NCBI GenBank assembly: GCA_010093605.1 | Contig: MU004190.1 | Span: 186,001 to 250,000 of the forward strand | Reading direction: 5' to 3' | Source: Lophium mytilinum | Lineage: Eukaryota > Ascomycota > Dothideomycetes > Mytilinidiales > Mytilinidiaceae | Length of the DNA stretch: 64,000 nucleotides | In this document: positions 1 through 12,731 of the stretch, piece by piece | Numbering within the stretch: position 1 is the first letter of the stretch | How the letters are laid out: each line of letters begins with the position of its first letter | Made by a program: the position numbers and the translations under genes | Notes under the pieces: model-generated | Seen by the model: only the letters and a program-made list of their open reading frames with translations | Databases searched by the model: none | What the model was told of the DNA's origin: nothing

Positions 1-693
1 TATTTCTTGGAAAACCCAAGCTCGAGTGAACCATTCATTTCGGAAGATGCGGATGAGAGCGCCGTGAGCCTCCGCAACGTCGGGCTGCTTGAAGGACTTG
101 ATCAGCTTCTCTTGCAGAAGGTGCACTGTCTCCCTCTTCTTGGACGAGGCTTTGCAGATATCAATCAGCTCAATGAGGTAGCCGTCGATAGGTATGTCCC
201 TAAGCCATACCAACACTCGCTCGCCGTGCCTGTAGATGTCCCCCATAATCTTCACCTGGTGGTTTCTCTCGTTGATAATGGTCTGGTTGATGCAAATTTG
301 ATCGATCCACAGGTAACCGGTGCGGCAATGCCATGAAAGCCAGGGAATAGCTTCGGCAAGATTGCTATTGATGAGCATTGTTTTGAACTTCCCATTCACC
401 CCAATCGATCCAAGATTGAGCTCGCATGCACGAGTAGCATCGCCCCAAACGTATGAGACCGTCTCGAAGGGCGGAGCCTTATGTAAGACGTGGTGTTCGA
501 TGCTATATTCCCATGTTTCATCCGCAGATGATTTGGCGACTCGAAGAAGACGGATTTCGTTCGCGTGTAGAAGAGGGTCGAAAGTGTACCGCAAGGTTCG
601 ACTTTGAGGGCTCGTAGAGGTAATGCTTTTGAGGGACTGTGAAGGCGACTCGAGAGTTTCGGAGGCTCGTCGCTTTCTCGAGGTCGTGGTCAT
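1..693 (-). CDS. HET-domain (heterokaryon incompatibility) protein, 3' part off the left edge
   Basis: An open frame of 231 codons runs from an ATG at 693 to the window edge without a stop. Residues about 76-85 read FETVSYVWGD, followed by LWIDQICINQ, then ERNHQVKIMGDIYRHGERVLVWL and WFTRAWVFQEI at the edge. These are the successive blocks of the fungal HET domain (PF06985). HET proteins trigger cell death after fusion of unlike strains or in related self/non-self responses; the specificity partner cannot be told from this fragment. The N-terminus before the domain is Ser/Thr/Arg-rich and probably disordered. No intron is needed in the visible part. Overlapping plus-strand frames in this stretch are shadows. 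Confidence 0.9.
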   Translation of the reverse strand, partial: MTTTSRKRRASETLESPSQSLKSITSTSPQSRTLRYTFDPLLHANEIRLLRVAKSSADETWEYSIEHHVLHKAPPFETVSYVWGDATRACELNLGSIGVNGKFKTMLINSNLAEAIPWLSWHCRTGYLWIDQICINQTIINERNHQVKIMGDIYRHGERVLVWLRDIPIDGYLIELIDICKASSKKRETVHLLQEKLIKSFKQPDVAEAHGALIRIFRNEWFTRAWVFQEI

Positions 694-1590
694 TGTGTTC
701 GAAGATCGACAACGAAAGAGGTGTCGTGGGCGGTTCTGGTATAGCCTGGTGGGCTGGGAAAGAAGACATTGTAGAAGAGGGAGCCCGCACGCCCTGCATC
801 GCGACGTTGGGAGAGGTGCATGAGGCTGAGGCTGTGCGTGAATGGGTTGAGGTTGAGAGTGGCAGCCTGAATGCCTGAGGCATCATTTCGTGCACAGGCC
901 ATCAACGCCATCCGCCCATCCTCGACTATAGGCATGCATCTTCATCGACAGAACTTTCCGATTGTGCAAACGAACAAAATGATTAGAGTAACTAGGTTTT
1001 AGTGTACGCGTGAGCTACAGACCCAATAATGCCGTTTCTAACCTTAGCCATCCCTCTTCTAACGTTCTTCTACTCTACCTCTAAATCCGCATCGCTATCC
1101 TCATCGTCATCAAGACTGTCCATCTTTCATCTCATTTCTTCTTTATCACTCTCAAACAATGTTCTTGCTTCAGTTATTGATGCGTTCACTATTCTTAGGT
1201 GCTCTGAACAGTCACGGGTCCTCGAGACATCTTCAGCTCCAGCGCCTCTCATGCAGCCTAGCGTAGCTTGCAGAAATCGGTTGCCTAGACTTGCCCTAAG
1301 CCTCAGCTCCCAACTCCTCAGAGCTACGATTTGCCATCAACGCTCAGCCAAGTCAAGAGCGGTGATAGTCCACAGTAATGGTGGACTTCAAGCTGACCCA
1401 ATCATGGGATACTGAATATGCGATTGCACCCGAGCTGAAGACACCAGGGTCTCCCGCAAGGTCGAGGCCCGGTCAAGCGAAAAGATGTCCTTAAAAAGCC
1501 GCGTATTCCTGCTTGGAGATTTAGAGCTGAAGTGAAGACTTCCCGCTCCAGATACTAGAGTGCGGTAAGGTACTTGAGCCTTTCTGTTCT
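694..1590. other. Intergenic, no gene supported
   Basis: This is the shared upstream region of the HET gene and the membrane-protein gene. A Ser/Leu-rich plus frame at 1029-1415 has no recognisable motif and no homologous look; I do not support it as a gene. Confidence 0.5.
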
Positions 1591-3531
1591 ATGATCTCGT
1601 ATGTTGTCATGAACCAACTATCTCCTCCTAAAATCGCATTTCTCTTCCTATCACTCTTCGTGATATCAACAGTTGCGCCCGCCTTACAGAACTTCACGGT
1701 CCTACTCCCACCCGGTACCACCAACCATGGAAACCCCGAACTCTTATGCACTCCGCCTGGGTGGACCGACATTGCGACTTTCTACGTGGGCAACTACCTC
1801 ACCCATGCACTGACGGTGGTCCATATGCCAGGAGAAGAGACGCCAAGCTGGATCATAAATGCGCTCGCATCATTACTCTTCCCACCCTTTGGCCTGTACA
1901 GGGGACTTCGTGCGATTTGGACAAAAGCGGCCTTTGCAAAGAGCGATTTGCAGAAAGCGGCAAGATCGGGCGCGTTATGTATGGTGGTCCGGTCGAGCTC
2001 CTGGAGGCCGATTCAAGATACTGAAATGGCGAATGCCATTCTATTGAGTCCAGAAGACCAAGCTCCCGTTGAAAAAGGGACTAAAGCGGAACCTAGAGCG
2101 GCAAGGCCACATCACCAGGACGATGAGCCCAATCGTTCTACTCCTGAAGACACCGAAGGGCTTCTGGCTTCTGATACTGCCCAAGAAACTATCCACCTCT
2201 CAGATATCCCGTTGAAAACGGATGGCCCAGTATTGCAACGAGTACACGTTTGCGTCTTCGCAGCTCCGTGGTCATACTGCCGCTACGAAGGGCCCGAATC
2301 CGCCAACTCTCGCACAGTACGATCGTCACCCGACCTTCCAGAAGGATACAAACTCGTGATAGTCCCACCAGATACGCCCATACGACCTCTGAACGTCGAT
2401 AACGGGGACAACATCATCTCGTGCAGCCACGATTGGGTCACAGGACTAATCGCAGTAGCTCAGGCGATCTTTGCTATCGTAACTCTCTGGCAGTCCCGAG
2501 GAGATCAGGTCCAGCGTTATGGGTACGCTGCTTTTGGCCTCACAGTCGCGCCCTACGCTACTATGTCTTTTGTCAACCTGCTAGGCACGCTCATGCGGCC
2601 AGATTTTGATGCAGTGTATCTAGTGGGCTCGCCGGCCATGTTGGAGGCACGGTCACGGGTAAAGGGCAGCCCGGAGGGATACTTCCCAGGAACGGTCGCG
2701 GAGCTAGAGGTTGATGAGACGTTCAACTTCCAGTCTCACAACGTAAATCCTAGGATGCGGTTCATGAAACACCCGCTTGAATTCAAAGCTTCCAATGGAA
2801 TTTTGGAAGTACACTCACCAGAACTGAACGTGCTGTATGGAAGCGCTGTCAAAGAAACCGAGATGCCGAAGAGGTGAGTTCGAAAGCTTTCAAATCAAGT
2901 CCCAGACCCACACTAACATGTCCTACCCAGCACCACCACAACCCAAACCACCGAAATCTCAGAGACCATTTCCGCAATAGTCCTCCAAGCGCGCAAAAAG
3001 TGGCCCGGCTACACCAACAACCCCGAGCGGCCCCTCCTCCTCATCCCCTCCTGCGACCCCTTCCGCTACCTCCAACGCGACCAAACCCTCTACACCCTCC
3101 CCCTGCCCCGCTGGAGAGGCTCCCAGCGCGGCTGGGACATCAACTGGACCCTCGACGGCCACAACTCCCTGCTCCCCTACAGCAGCTCCTTCGTCGAGCG
3201 GGCGCGCTGGTATGGGTTCTTACTCGGCATGTTGCCGCTGGCCATTATCGGCGGCATATCGCGCTTCCGTGGTGGCTCGAGTAGTGTGACGCAGCGAGCT
3301 TTGACGATGTTGTGGGTTAGTTGGGGGGTGGCTATAGGGTTCGCGAAGGCGGAGAGTACGAGGGGAGATGTGATTGAGTTGGCTAAGGAGAAGGGGAGGC
3401 TGAAGAAGTGGAAAGTTTTGGGTTTGGAGCTGTTGCTGTTATTGCCGATTGGTGCGCCGGCGGTGGCTGGGTTTGTGGTCGTGGGGTTGATGCTGAAGGA
3501 GTTTGGGGTTTGTTTGGTGCTGCCATCTTAA
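1591..3531 (+). CDS. Multi-pass membrane protein of unknown function
   Basis: Two exons, 1591-2873 and 2931-3531, joined over a 57-nt GTGAGT...CAG intron with a CACTAAC branch site, give 627 residues. An N-terminal hydrophobic segment (about residues 12-32) may be a signal peptide; an alternative ATG lies at 1609. Further hydrophobic segments lie near residues 90-110, 283-305 and 312-335, and in the C-terminal third after RARW, ending with a long Leu/Val-rich helix. An acidic, Pro/Glu-rich loop lies around residues 155-205. I do not recognise the family; it resembles the many fungal integral membrane proteins known only as hypothetical. Exon 2 changes from strongly C-rich to strongly G-rich third positions. 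Confidence 0.75.
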
Positions 3532-4590
3532 CTATCTAGTGCTTGGACCGCTGGCACTTCAGGCAGCGTTTTCTCTCCATCTTCTGTCTTTCAAACCTAC
3601 TTTTTAGCGGATTTCTCTGTTGTAATTGCCATAAGGCGCAAGGGGGGTTTTGCTTTCTCATAAGTTCGCAGCGGAGCTGCTCTTGGGTTGAAATCCACTC
3701 TCCTCGGGTTTCTTCCTCTAGACTCATACAGGCTCGCTTATTGAATCGACTGGGGACGATCTAGATGAAGCCATCGGTGTCGCCGCATTCATCTTTATCC
3801 TGCCGCGAAGAACTGTATACCGATTCTGCAAGCGACTGTACATGCAACTGCACTGGTTTAAAGAGAGCTCTGACGTGAACCCGGGTAGCCCTGTAGTTCC
3901 TGGCCATACTAATAGCTCGAACCGGCTCCACTTTGTACAGGTTAATCGGGTTTCCTGGGTTTCTTTGGGTTTATTAGGCTGGCATATAAACAATTTCAAA
4001 CCGTCAGTACCTAGTAGTCGCACATAGTGCCCAACTGCAGGCTCTGCCAACCCGCTGTTTAGAGCGCGAGAGAGCTCCAATGCACGAACTAAGGTCCTGC
4101 CCGGTAATCACCCAACTCACCCATTACAATTCCTTGCGAAACCAGGTTCCCCCGTTTTTCGGTTCAGTACCTATCCGTCCTGAGTGGCTGGTAAAGAACA
4201 AATTCTCACGGAAAGATGGCACGTTTCAACTCTCGCCTCGGTCGGACGTTTTTCTTTTTTTGCATCGCCACACCTTACCGGGCGCAGCAAGCCAGCTGGC
4301 AGGTGAGGCAGACTGATACAACGTTTTGCGGTGACCACCCATATAATTAATTCCCTCGGCCGATACCATTTGGCCCACTGCCTCTTCTTCAACTATGACG
4401 AATCTTTCATCGCCTCAGCCTTGACGCAAGAACGGTGTAATGCGGAGTGGCTGCTGCCTGCATGTACGACGCGAAAATTCAAGCTTTGATCGATAGCTCC
4501 TCTCAATCAACACCACCATTTCTCTAAATCCGCAACCCTAACAGTTCGCGCGAACTAAAATAAAAGCTTCACCGGTATCCAACTGTAGCC
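3532..4590. other. Intergenic, about 1.06 kb, nothing recognised
   Basis: No frame with domain-like sequence on either strand. It holds the 3' flank of the membrane gene and the promoter of the SNF2 gene. Short frames at 3543-4316 lack any motif. Confidence 0.5.
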
Positions 4591-7500
4591 ATGAACGGCA
4601 TTCCCTCCACGCAAGACAACAACAGTCACCTCAAGAGGCGACACCAGGAGGACGACGCGGACAGCGGTCCTAAGTTTCTACACCTTCATAACCAATCTTC
4701 AATTCTAACGAATCCGTTCAAAAGAAGTCGCAATAACTCGGAGTCCTCCTTTACATCCTTGCAGATTGGAACCGAGGAGTCCACGAAATCTAGAAATCCT
4801 CGAGCTAGTCCCACCAGCCTCGTTGGTCGTACAGCCTCTCCGGCATGGCGCCCGAGCTCAATTTATCATGATGAGATTCCTCCGGACCATACGGCTCCTG
4901 GAGAAACTCTGACAATATTGTCTTCAAACGGACCCCCGAAGGTTGGTTCAGAGAATCTAATTCATTTCGCGGCCGACAAAGACAGCACATTCCCACCAAT
5001 GGTTTTTGAGAATGGGGAACCACACTGGGAAATCAATATTCCTGGCGTCATTACGGAAGATGACAATCTTTTCGTCTCACATCCACGCGACAGCAACTCT
5101 GCATTGGCACATGACAATATTCTGTGGCCCTTCGAGGCCCAGGAACAAAATCTGGAGAATAAAGATCCAGCCACACATATGCCGCCACTTGCTGAGGTTG
5201 ATACCTGCTTTGGAGCGGTGAGTATACGATTCAATAATACGGAAAAGACACTAACTCTGGTCAAAGATTGAAGTAGGGAATTGCGCAATTCCACCGGAAT
5301 TCTCGAACCAACGGAAAAAGAAGAGAGAAATTGATCTTGATATTAATGGCCGTTTAGTCACACTACGGGATCCAGAATCTCGAGAAAATGTGTGTACTCT
5401 TCACCACGATGCAGCACTTCTAATCACAACACTTGCCAATGAATATGGAGTAACTTTTGATGTTGCTATTAAAGACTGCAACAGACTGTGGATTACTTTG
5501 TATGGTTTTCAAGAGAACAGTGACACCGTGGGAGATTTTCTCGCGGAGAAAGAGTATTTTCTGCAGGCACCAGACGACTACAATAGATCTGTAAGATACT
5601 TCAACCCGCAGATGTTACTACGGCCAGTGACGGATTTCCAGGCGTATTTAGACATAGAGTCAGAGACTCCTTCGAATCAGACTCTGCCAATGGACACCGC
5701 TACAGAATCAAGAATCTCTGCAGTCCTAGATTCTGCGTCTGGTCCCACCAAGTTCAGTGAGGTTCAGGTCAGCAATAAGCTTGAGACGGAACTAATGGTG
5801 TGAGTTCTTGTTCTGAAACTTAGTATCTCTTTCATGTTATACTAATCGAAGTGATGTAGTCACCAGAAGAAGGCTCTTGCAATGATGGTTGAAAAGGAGA
5901 GGGGAAATATAATCAGTCCAGAGTTTCCGTCCGTGTGGCTCGAAACCAGAGATCTTGCCGGTAAACCAAAGTATAACACCGGACTTGTTCATTTATTCAA
6001 GAGACCTTTATTGACCACGTTCTAGATATCAAAACACTATCACGAACTCATCTCGACGACAAGATCCCTCCGTATGTTTGGGTGGCATCCTAGCAGATGT
6101 AGGTTGTGGGGAATTTCACATGACTGCTTCAAAAGCTGACAGGGCTGTGTAATTAGGACATGGGTCTAGGTAAAAGCCTGACTGCTTTGGCCTTGATTGC
6201 GGGCTCGATGCAAGAATCAATATCCCCTTCCAAGGATCAGTCAACATTAAACGATAGCACCTTGATTGTTGCACCCTTGTCCAGTGAGTGATCCTAGTGG
6301 ACGGTTGCGTCTGACTGCTATATATGTACGAGACTAAAATACTAACAGCGCTTCCAAACTGGGAAAATGAGATAGCGAAGTAAATCACTTATCTACATGA
6401 TACATACAAGCACTCATTCGCTAATAATTCCTATAGGCACTTCAAACCGAAGTCCATTACGGTCACAGTCTATCATGGCCCAAAACGGGCTCAGCACGTT
6501 GCGTCCCTTCAACGCAGTGAGATCGTTCTCACCACGTATGATATTGTGAAGATGGATTCGTTCCAGACTTCCAGAGCTAAAAGCAATGAGCTGGGGCCGC
6601 TTCATAGAGTCCACTGGCGTAGAATCATTCTCGACGAAGGCAAGAGCCACTTCCTCATTTATAGGACTGAATTAACTCATTCTTCCATGTAGCACATATC
6701 ATAAGAAATCAGAAAACGAAAATCTTCCAAGGAGTGGCCACGCTGCAAGCTCGACATCGATGGTGCCTTACAGGAACACCGATACAGAACAACATTGAAG
6801 ACCTAGGAGCACTCGTGCAGTTCCTTCGAGTTGCGCCTTTCGATACACCTGCAAGCTTCAAGAATATCTTCCTGACGCCAATAATAAAGGAACAAGCCGA
6901 CGGTTGGATGAAGCTTACTTCGCTTATCCGGGCCATTTCCCTTCGCCGTACAAAAGAATCAGAAAGAATCAACCTACAGCTTTCCAAAGTAAATGAAGCT
7001 CTCCAATTGGTAAAGTTAGATGCACGAGAAGAGACCATCTACAATACCATCAAGCGATCATTTAGTCTTGGAATCGAATCATCTAGGTTGAACGATTCCG
7101 TTCTTCAAACCATTCTTCGACTTCGACAAGTCTGCAATCATGGATCCGATCTTTTACCCATAGCCATCCAAAATTGGTTGGATTGCGCTCTGAAATCTGC
7201 CGATATTCCTCCTGGCGACATTTTACGGATCCAGCCTTGCGAATGCTGCGATGACATAATGGAAATCGAAAATGACTTCGAACACCTGTTATTGTGTCTC
7301 CACTCAATCTGCTCCCGGTGTCTCATGAATACAAGAGATGAATACCAACCAGATGTCAAGATCTGCCCGATCTGCTCCAATCATAGTTCCCAGGGACATA
7401 TCAGAGAAAAATCAATGACCAACACAAGCACATACACACCGTCGTCGAAAGTCAAAGCACTCTTACAAAACTTAGCAGCGTCTGGACTTGACTCCAATGG

Positions 7501-8240
7501 CAATCCCGTAAAAAGGTACCGTGCCCATTGGCCCAAATTCTTATCATTACTGACGAGTTTCCAATCATCATAGTGTCGTCTTCTCTAATTGGACGAGAAT
7601 GCTCGATTTATTAGAGAAGGCTTTTGAAAGGAGTCGATTTACATATCAAAGAATTGACGGCACAAAGTCGCTGCAACAAAGAAGGGAGGCACTTACGAAA
7701 TTCAAAGAAGATTCGTCCTGTAGAGTTCTTCTGGCTACTTTAGGAAGTGCCGCGGTTGGGTATTATGCCTACGTTCGTAGCTGTAGTGTCAGGACTAATT
7801 CCCAGCTAGACTTGATCTTACCGCTGCTAGCCATGTTCACCTTGTAGAGCCTGGGTGGAACCCCATGCAAGAACGGCAAGCTCTCGATCGGGTTAACAGA
7901 TGGGGTCAGAAGAACCCCGTAAAGGCGTTCCGATATGTCGTCGAGACAGAAGATTCTGTCGAAAAAGTAGGTTAATTGCCTGCAGCTTCCAACTTTTGGC
8001 CCGTTCGCACAATATTGGAACCTAATCTTGCTCCAGCACATAGTCGTTGTGCAGCAACGTAAATTGCAGCTCATATCTTCCTCGTTTGGAGATGAGAAGA
8101 CAATTTCAGAGGAGCTGAAGCATAGTATCAATGTAAGTGTAAACACTAATTCTTCTTCTTTATGTCTCTTTCACCATATTTTCTACGACAATGTTCTAAT
8201 TAAATGACCATAGGAATTCGCGAAGAGACTCGGTGGCTGA
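4591..8240 (+). CDS. SNF2-family DNA translocase with RING finger (RAD5/ULS1 type)
   Basis: Twelve exons give 997 residues: 4591-5217, 5267-5799, 5860-5970, 6026-6098, 6157-6283, 6349-6379, 6437-6639, 6693-7515, 7574-7759, 7810-7966, 8037-8132, 8214-8240. The spliced protein shows the SNF2 ATPase core: GGILADDMGLGKS (Walker A, about 444-456), DEAH (567-570), GTPIQNN (about 590); a C3HC4 RING between the lobes (CECC ... CLHSICSRC ... CPIC, about 749-795); and the helicase C lobe (VVFSNW, RIDGT, AAVGLDLTAASHVHLVEPGWNP, RVNRWGQ). This layout is that of RAD5/ULS1/HLTF-type ubiquitin-ligase translocases used in DNA repair or SUMO-conjugate clearance. No HIRAN domain is visible. The N-terminal 200 residues are low-complexity. 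The seventh intron has a GC donor. It ends 56 bp from the convergent NLR gene. Confidence 0.92.
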
Positions 8241-8296
8241 AACATAATTTCTCAAGCTCTGTAGCAAGGAGACTCGAATTCTACAAGATACTATTA

Positions 8297-11200
8297 CTAA
8301 CCTCTGTCCTCGGAGGGTTCCTCTTCTTGAACAAAATCATGATCTGGAGTAATATCTTCACCGGTCCGTATTTTCTGCACTAACTCATCCCAACTCATCC
8401 CGAAATACGTTTCTACCCTCTTCATGCCCACCATCTCCTTGATTGACTTTGCGACGCCCCCTTCTTGCGCTTTTTCATCCTTAATCGAAGGATAAGGATC
8501 TGCGCCTGCCCGCAGGAAGATTGGTATAAAGTCGTTGGGGCCCCAACGCACCGCTGCACATAACCCGCTATCCAGGTCTTTGTGGTAGGATTCAGGAAGA
8601 ATGGGATCACCGCCGCTTTCCAAGCAGGCCATCAATGCCGCTTTGTTTTTAAAAATTACAGCACACCTTATACCGTCACTGTAATCCCTTGGAGAGATGA
8701 ATCTAGACATGTTCCCCCAACGCTCTGGGAAACCACTCTGACCATTCTGACTTGTCGCGGTCGACTCTATGGCTGATGAGAAGAGCCCATCTGGCCGCAT
8801 CGTAACTGCGAACTCATCCACGAGGATCTCTAACGTTTTGTGACTAAGTTGTTCGAAAGCGGCTTGTATTGCCCTGGTCTTCTTTGATTTCCTCCTAGCG
8901 TACGGTATTGATATGCCTCGGGGGTACAGGAATCTCCTTCTGAAGTCCGGATGTATCACTCCCCCATCACCGGTAGGACTAGTACCGTTCCTCACCAGAG
9001 CTCTGAGTGTGGTGAAATTTTCGAGAAGAATTGAGACCAATAATGCATTCTCCAGGATGGTTGAAAGCGCCTTTGTATTCAGTCCGGTTGATCCACTGAC
9101 GCCCAACTGTTTACCCTGCAAGATCAAGTAGTCGATCAAGTCGCCCGACCCTTTCCAAGCTGCCAGTTGGAGGAGCAGATTGAAGTCGACATCTCGACCC
9201 TGCTCCGAAATAACAGGGATAATATTGCGGGTCAGTTCGAGGTCATCACTTAGAATTGTGTGTTCTAGCATCGCTGACAACTCCCTGGCAGTCAGCCCGC
9301 TCAGTTGAACGCCTGGTTGCAATCTGTCTCTGGGGTTTCCATGATCGGGATGAAAGGCGACACGGTGTTTTTGCAGATCCTCTTCGTACTGAAACCCAAG
9401 GCTAGCATATATGCAATTGGATGCCGGGCATCTGTTCAGCCTTCGATGCGTCTGTTCGTGACTGTCTCGTTCTACGATGCTGGAAAACCCGTTGTGATGA
9501 AATTGGCAGAATCTCCATTTGCATTTGAAGACTTTGGTGCCATAGAGCTTAGATAGGATCTGGCAGTCGCATTGCGTTGGGGACGAGGAGTGTTCACAGT
9601 TTTCTACCATGCTTCCTAATGCCACTTCAAAACGTTCCACGGCTAAGGACACCGCGGTGGGATCCTCGTATATCCAGTCCTCATCTACAGACCATGTCAG
9701 TGGACCTCCCTCGGTCAACGTCTGGATTAGGGATGTCTCACCATCCGGCGTTGTATGACCGTATCGAAGTCTGTCCAAGAATTGAGCTGAAGCAGCCAAT
9801 GAATTTTGGATAGTTGGTGCACCACTGAAGTATTGGAAGTCTGCTAGGAAAAAGCTTGAGCTATCGGACTCATCAGTCGTGGCCGTATTTCCTCGTTCTT
9901 TATAGAATCGAGCTAGAAGACGGTGTATCAAGTCGGCTCTTTCGTCCTCCAGCGTTGAATTTTGAGTCAATGCCCTTACGTGCTCTAACCAGAAGTCTGC
10001 AGCATACCGAAACAGGATGAAGTCTCCTGACAGTATTCGACTTTGCAAATTCTTTTCGTTCTGGTTGGCGAAATCAGCAGAGAAGATTTCGTCGAAGCAG
10101 TTGAACAAGAAAAACGTTAGACAACTTGATATTGCCTCAAAATGTCCGTCCATACGGCTCAAGAAGTTGTCGCTCTGCATCCCAAAGAGATACCTGTACG
10201 AGTATTTCGTCAATGCTGTCTTTTCTAATGTGTACAGCGTGCTGGAGGCCTTCACTTACTCGAATGCTGTGAAATGCACGAACCGAACCACACCGTCTTT
10301 CATCTCGATGACTGAACCGCATGCTGCGTTGATATCTAGCCATAGCTTCCTCTGTTTTGTGAAGTCTGTCATCAAAGAGTCAATGAGAAGGGCCTGCAGC
10401 ACTTCGCATTCAGTAAGTGGGACCTTGGCGCACCCAACCCACTGCAAGATTCGCTTGGCAATTGGATTGCCGTGAATGCGAATCAGAATGCGTTTGTATC
10501 TAAAAATAGTCAGAGAGAAGATCGGAAACGAAGAGAAGGGTCTCTATTTACGCTTGGTCAAGACCGTTGGGAAGGTTTGCCAGTTCTGCCCGTATGCTGT
10601 TGAGGTCTGGCTGGGATTTTGCAATCCCGAGAACTAGTTTAGCATATAGGAACATTCCTATTTATTCATTAATAACTTAGCACATTTAGAGGCACATTCA
10701 CGTAGTTGCTCACCCTTTGCTCTTGTCACGACTCCGTTCAGGCTGGCTGCTATCTCAGAACAGTCGGAGTCATCAGCACCAAGAGCCCTCAGCTCTGCGA
10801 ACCAACCCTTCGCCTCTGACTGAACATAACCTCCAATGTCCGGTCCATTATTCTCATCCACTCTTACAGATACCATTTTATCGTTGAAGGATCCCACGAT
10901 GTCACTCTCTGATCTCGCGCTTAGGAGTAATTTGAGGTTCTCACAACCTTCAAGCGCTTCTAGTAGCATCGGCGCGAGTTTTCTTCGTTTGTGATCGTTG
11001 ATTTCGTCAAGGCCGTCGACAACGACGAAAAGAGAACCAGAATCTTTCGCGATATTGAGGAACAGCTCTTTGACGAACTTGGAATCGCTGGTAAAGTCTT
11101 GCCTCTTGTTAGTGTAGGCGTCCCAGACTATTGGCACCAGCTTGTCATGGTCAGCATTGATAGCTTGAATGATGAGCGAATGTAGAATAGGAATTGGATC

Positions 11201-12438
11201 GCCGAGAAACTGTGAGTCATGAGACAGAAAGACAAACAACACGAGCCGGCCTTCGTTTCGTAAGTGATGAATAACATTAGCAGTTAAGTTTGTCTTGCCT
11301 GAAGCGTGAATTAGCTTGGTCTCTACCGTACCTTTTGCAATCACGTTGATAAAAGACCGATCGTCTACGAAGGAACACTCACCAGCGCCAGGTATGCCCC
11401 GAATCCACAAACCTTTTTCACTAAATGCCTTAGAATTGAGCCATGACTGGAATGCGAGGCTGCTGAAAAACCACTCGCCTGACCCCGCGGAAGTTGCCTC
11501 GATGGAACTATGCAGCTTTGAATGGCACGAAACGCTTGTCATGATGTCAGAAAGTATCTTGAGGCGCATCTGATTTTGATATTTCTTATCATCCTCGTGC
11601 TTCTGTAGGGTGATTCGGCGATGGTGATACGCCTGGAGAACATGCTCGAGTGTCACATTGCTATTCATTATCATCTTGTGATTCTCAATATTTCCTTGGA
11701 TGGCGGCTAGTTTTCTTCGAAAGGTAGGCCACAGCGCTTCGAGTGCCATGTGGAGACCTGTAGAGTAAAGGTATTAGTTTCGATGGCTGAGGGAGCAGTG
11801 ACATATAATGCTGTTCTTACCCTTTTTATTGAAGAAGTTCAACATCTCCATATGCAGGTCAAGAATATCGCGATAGAAGAGACACATCATGCTCTTGACC
11901 TCGTTGTTCTGATCAAACATTTTTGACTCAGCATATTTTCGGAATTGCGGGAGCATGGCCCCAACTTCTTTCAAGACACCAAGTAGCTTCTGGAACGCGG
12001 TGGCGACTGAACTGGCAAACTATAATATATTTGTCAGACCAGCTAAGCAAAGCAAGCATCTTTACCACCAAAATGAGACTAGAGTACTGACCTGGAGGAT
12101 CATCTTCAGAGGCCCCTAAATGGAGTTAGTGCCGATGCAATTTTTGCAATAACCCCTACACTCACCCAAATCAAGCAAATGAATTCAGGTTTCAGCTGAG
12201 CGAATGTGTCCATAGCGCCGATATAGTCTCGCAGGCCCTCTATGTAAGGCTCAATTCTCCTCAAGGCAACCAAACTTTTTGACTTCGACTGAATTTTCTG
12301 AATCTTCTCCACCTCGTCATACACATCTTCAATGGTTCCAAATCTGAGGAATTGATAGCTGAGCGGATTCTTCAGTTCGGAGAAGAAATCCCGCCTGGCA
12401 TCACTGAATGCATCCTCAAGCCATGCATTAGACGCCAT
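8297..12438 (-). CDS. NACHT NLR-like (STAND) protein with C2H2 fingers and ankyrin-like C-terminus
   Basis: Eight exons give 1232 residues: 12438-12166, 12115-12092, 12019-11821, 11757-11383, 11298-10714, 10657-10552, 10499-10260, 10193-8297. Residues about 50-165 look like the DUF7708 N-terminal domain of fungal NLRs (ICLIW-GPLKMILQ-FASSVATAF). The NACHT core follows: WIRGIPGAGKT (P-loop, about 283-293) and LFVVVDGLDEIN (Walker B, about 380-391), then a winged-helix-like FLYAKLVLG and FVHFTAFEYLF. Residues about 825-885 hold two C2H2-type fingers (C-x4-C ... H-x4-H). The rest is Leu/Ala-rich with ankyrin-like helical repeats. Fungal STAND NTPases act as ligand-triggered switches in incompatibility and xenorecognition. 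Exon 2 is only 24 nt, and an intron splits the P-loop. Confidence 0.9.
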
Positions 12439-12558
12439 CTTGACCTTTTGAACTCTAATAAGAGGTAGGCATTTACGACGACAGCGTGTGAATGTAATAG
12501 ATACGGACAACTGCGTGAGGACTGGAGTGCTTGAGACAGACAAAGTCTGGGCTCGAGA

Positions 12559-12663
12559 CGTAGGAAGACTAGAGGTAGGAAGGGTAAAGGTAGGAAGGGT
12601 AAAGGTAGGAAGGGTAAAGGTAGGAAGGGTAAAGGTAGAAAGAGTAGCGGTAGGAAGAGTAGA
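12559..12663. repeat. 15-bp minisatellite, seven units
   Basis: Seven head-to-tail 15-bp units with consensus GGTAGGAAGGGTAAA on plus; units 2-5 (12574-12633) are identical, outer units differ at a few sites. It lies 121 bp upstream of the NLR start codon, so it reads as a pyrimidine tract in that gene's promoter or leader. Confidence 0.9.
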
Positions 12664-12731
12664 GCTAAGTATATGTCGTATGAAAGTCCTAGCAAAACCG
12701 CTGAATTAGGGTGTAGAAGTGAGGCAATTCC

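Noticed and set aside
518-895. Minus frame beginning MHEMMPQAF
   Set aside because: It overlaps the HET gene out of frame; the HET frame has the family motifs and its own ATG at 693.
1029-1415. 128-codon plus frame
   Set aside because: Low-complexity Ser/Leu composition and no motif or splice context.
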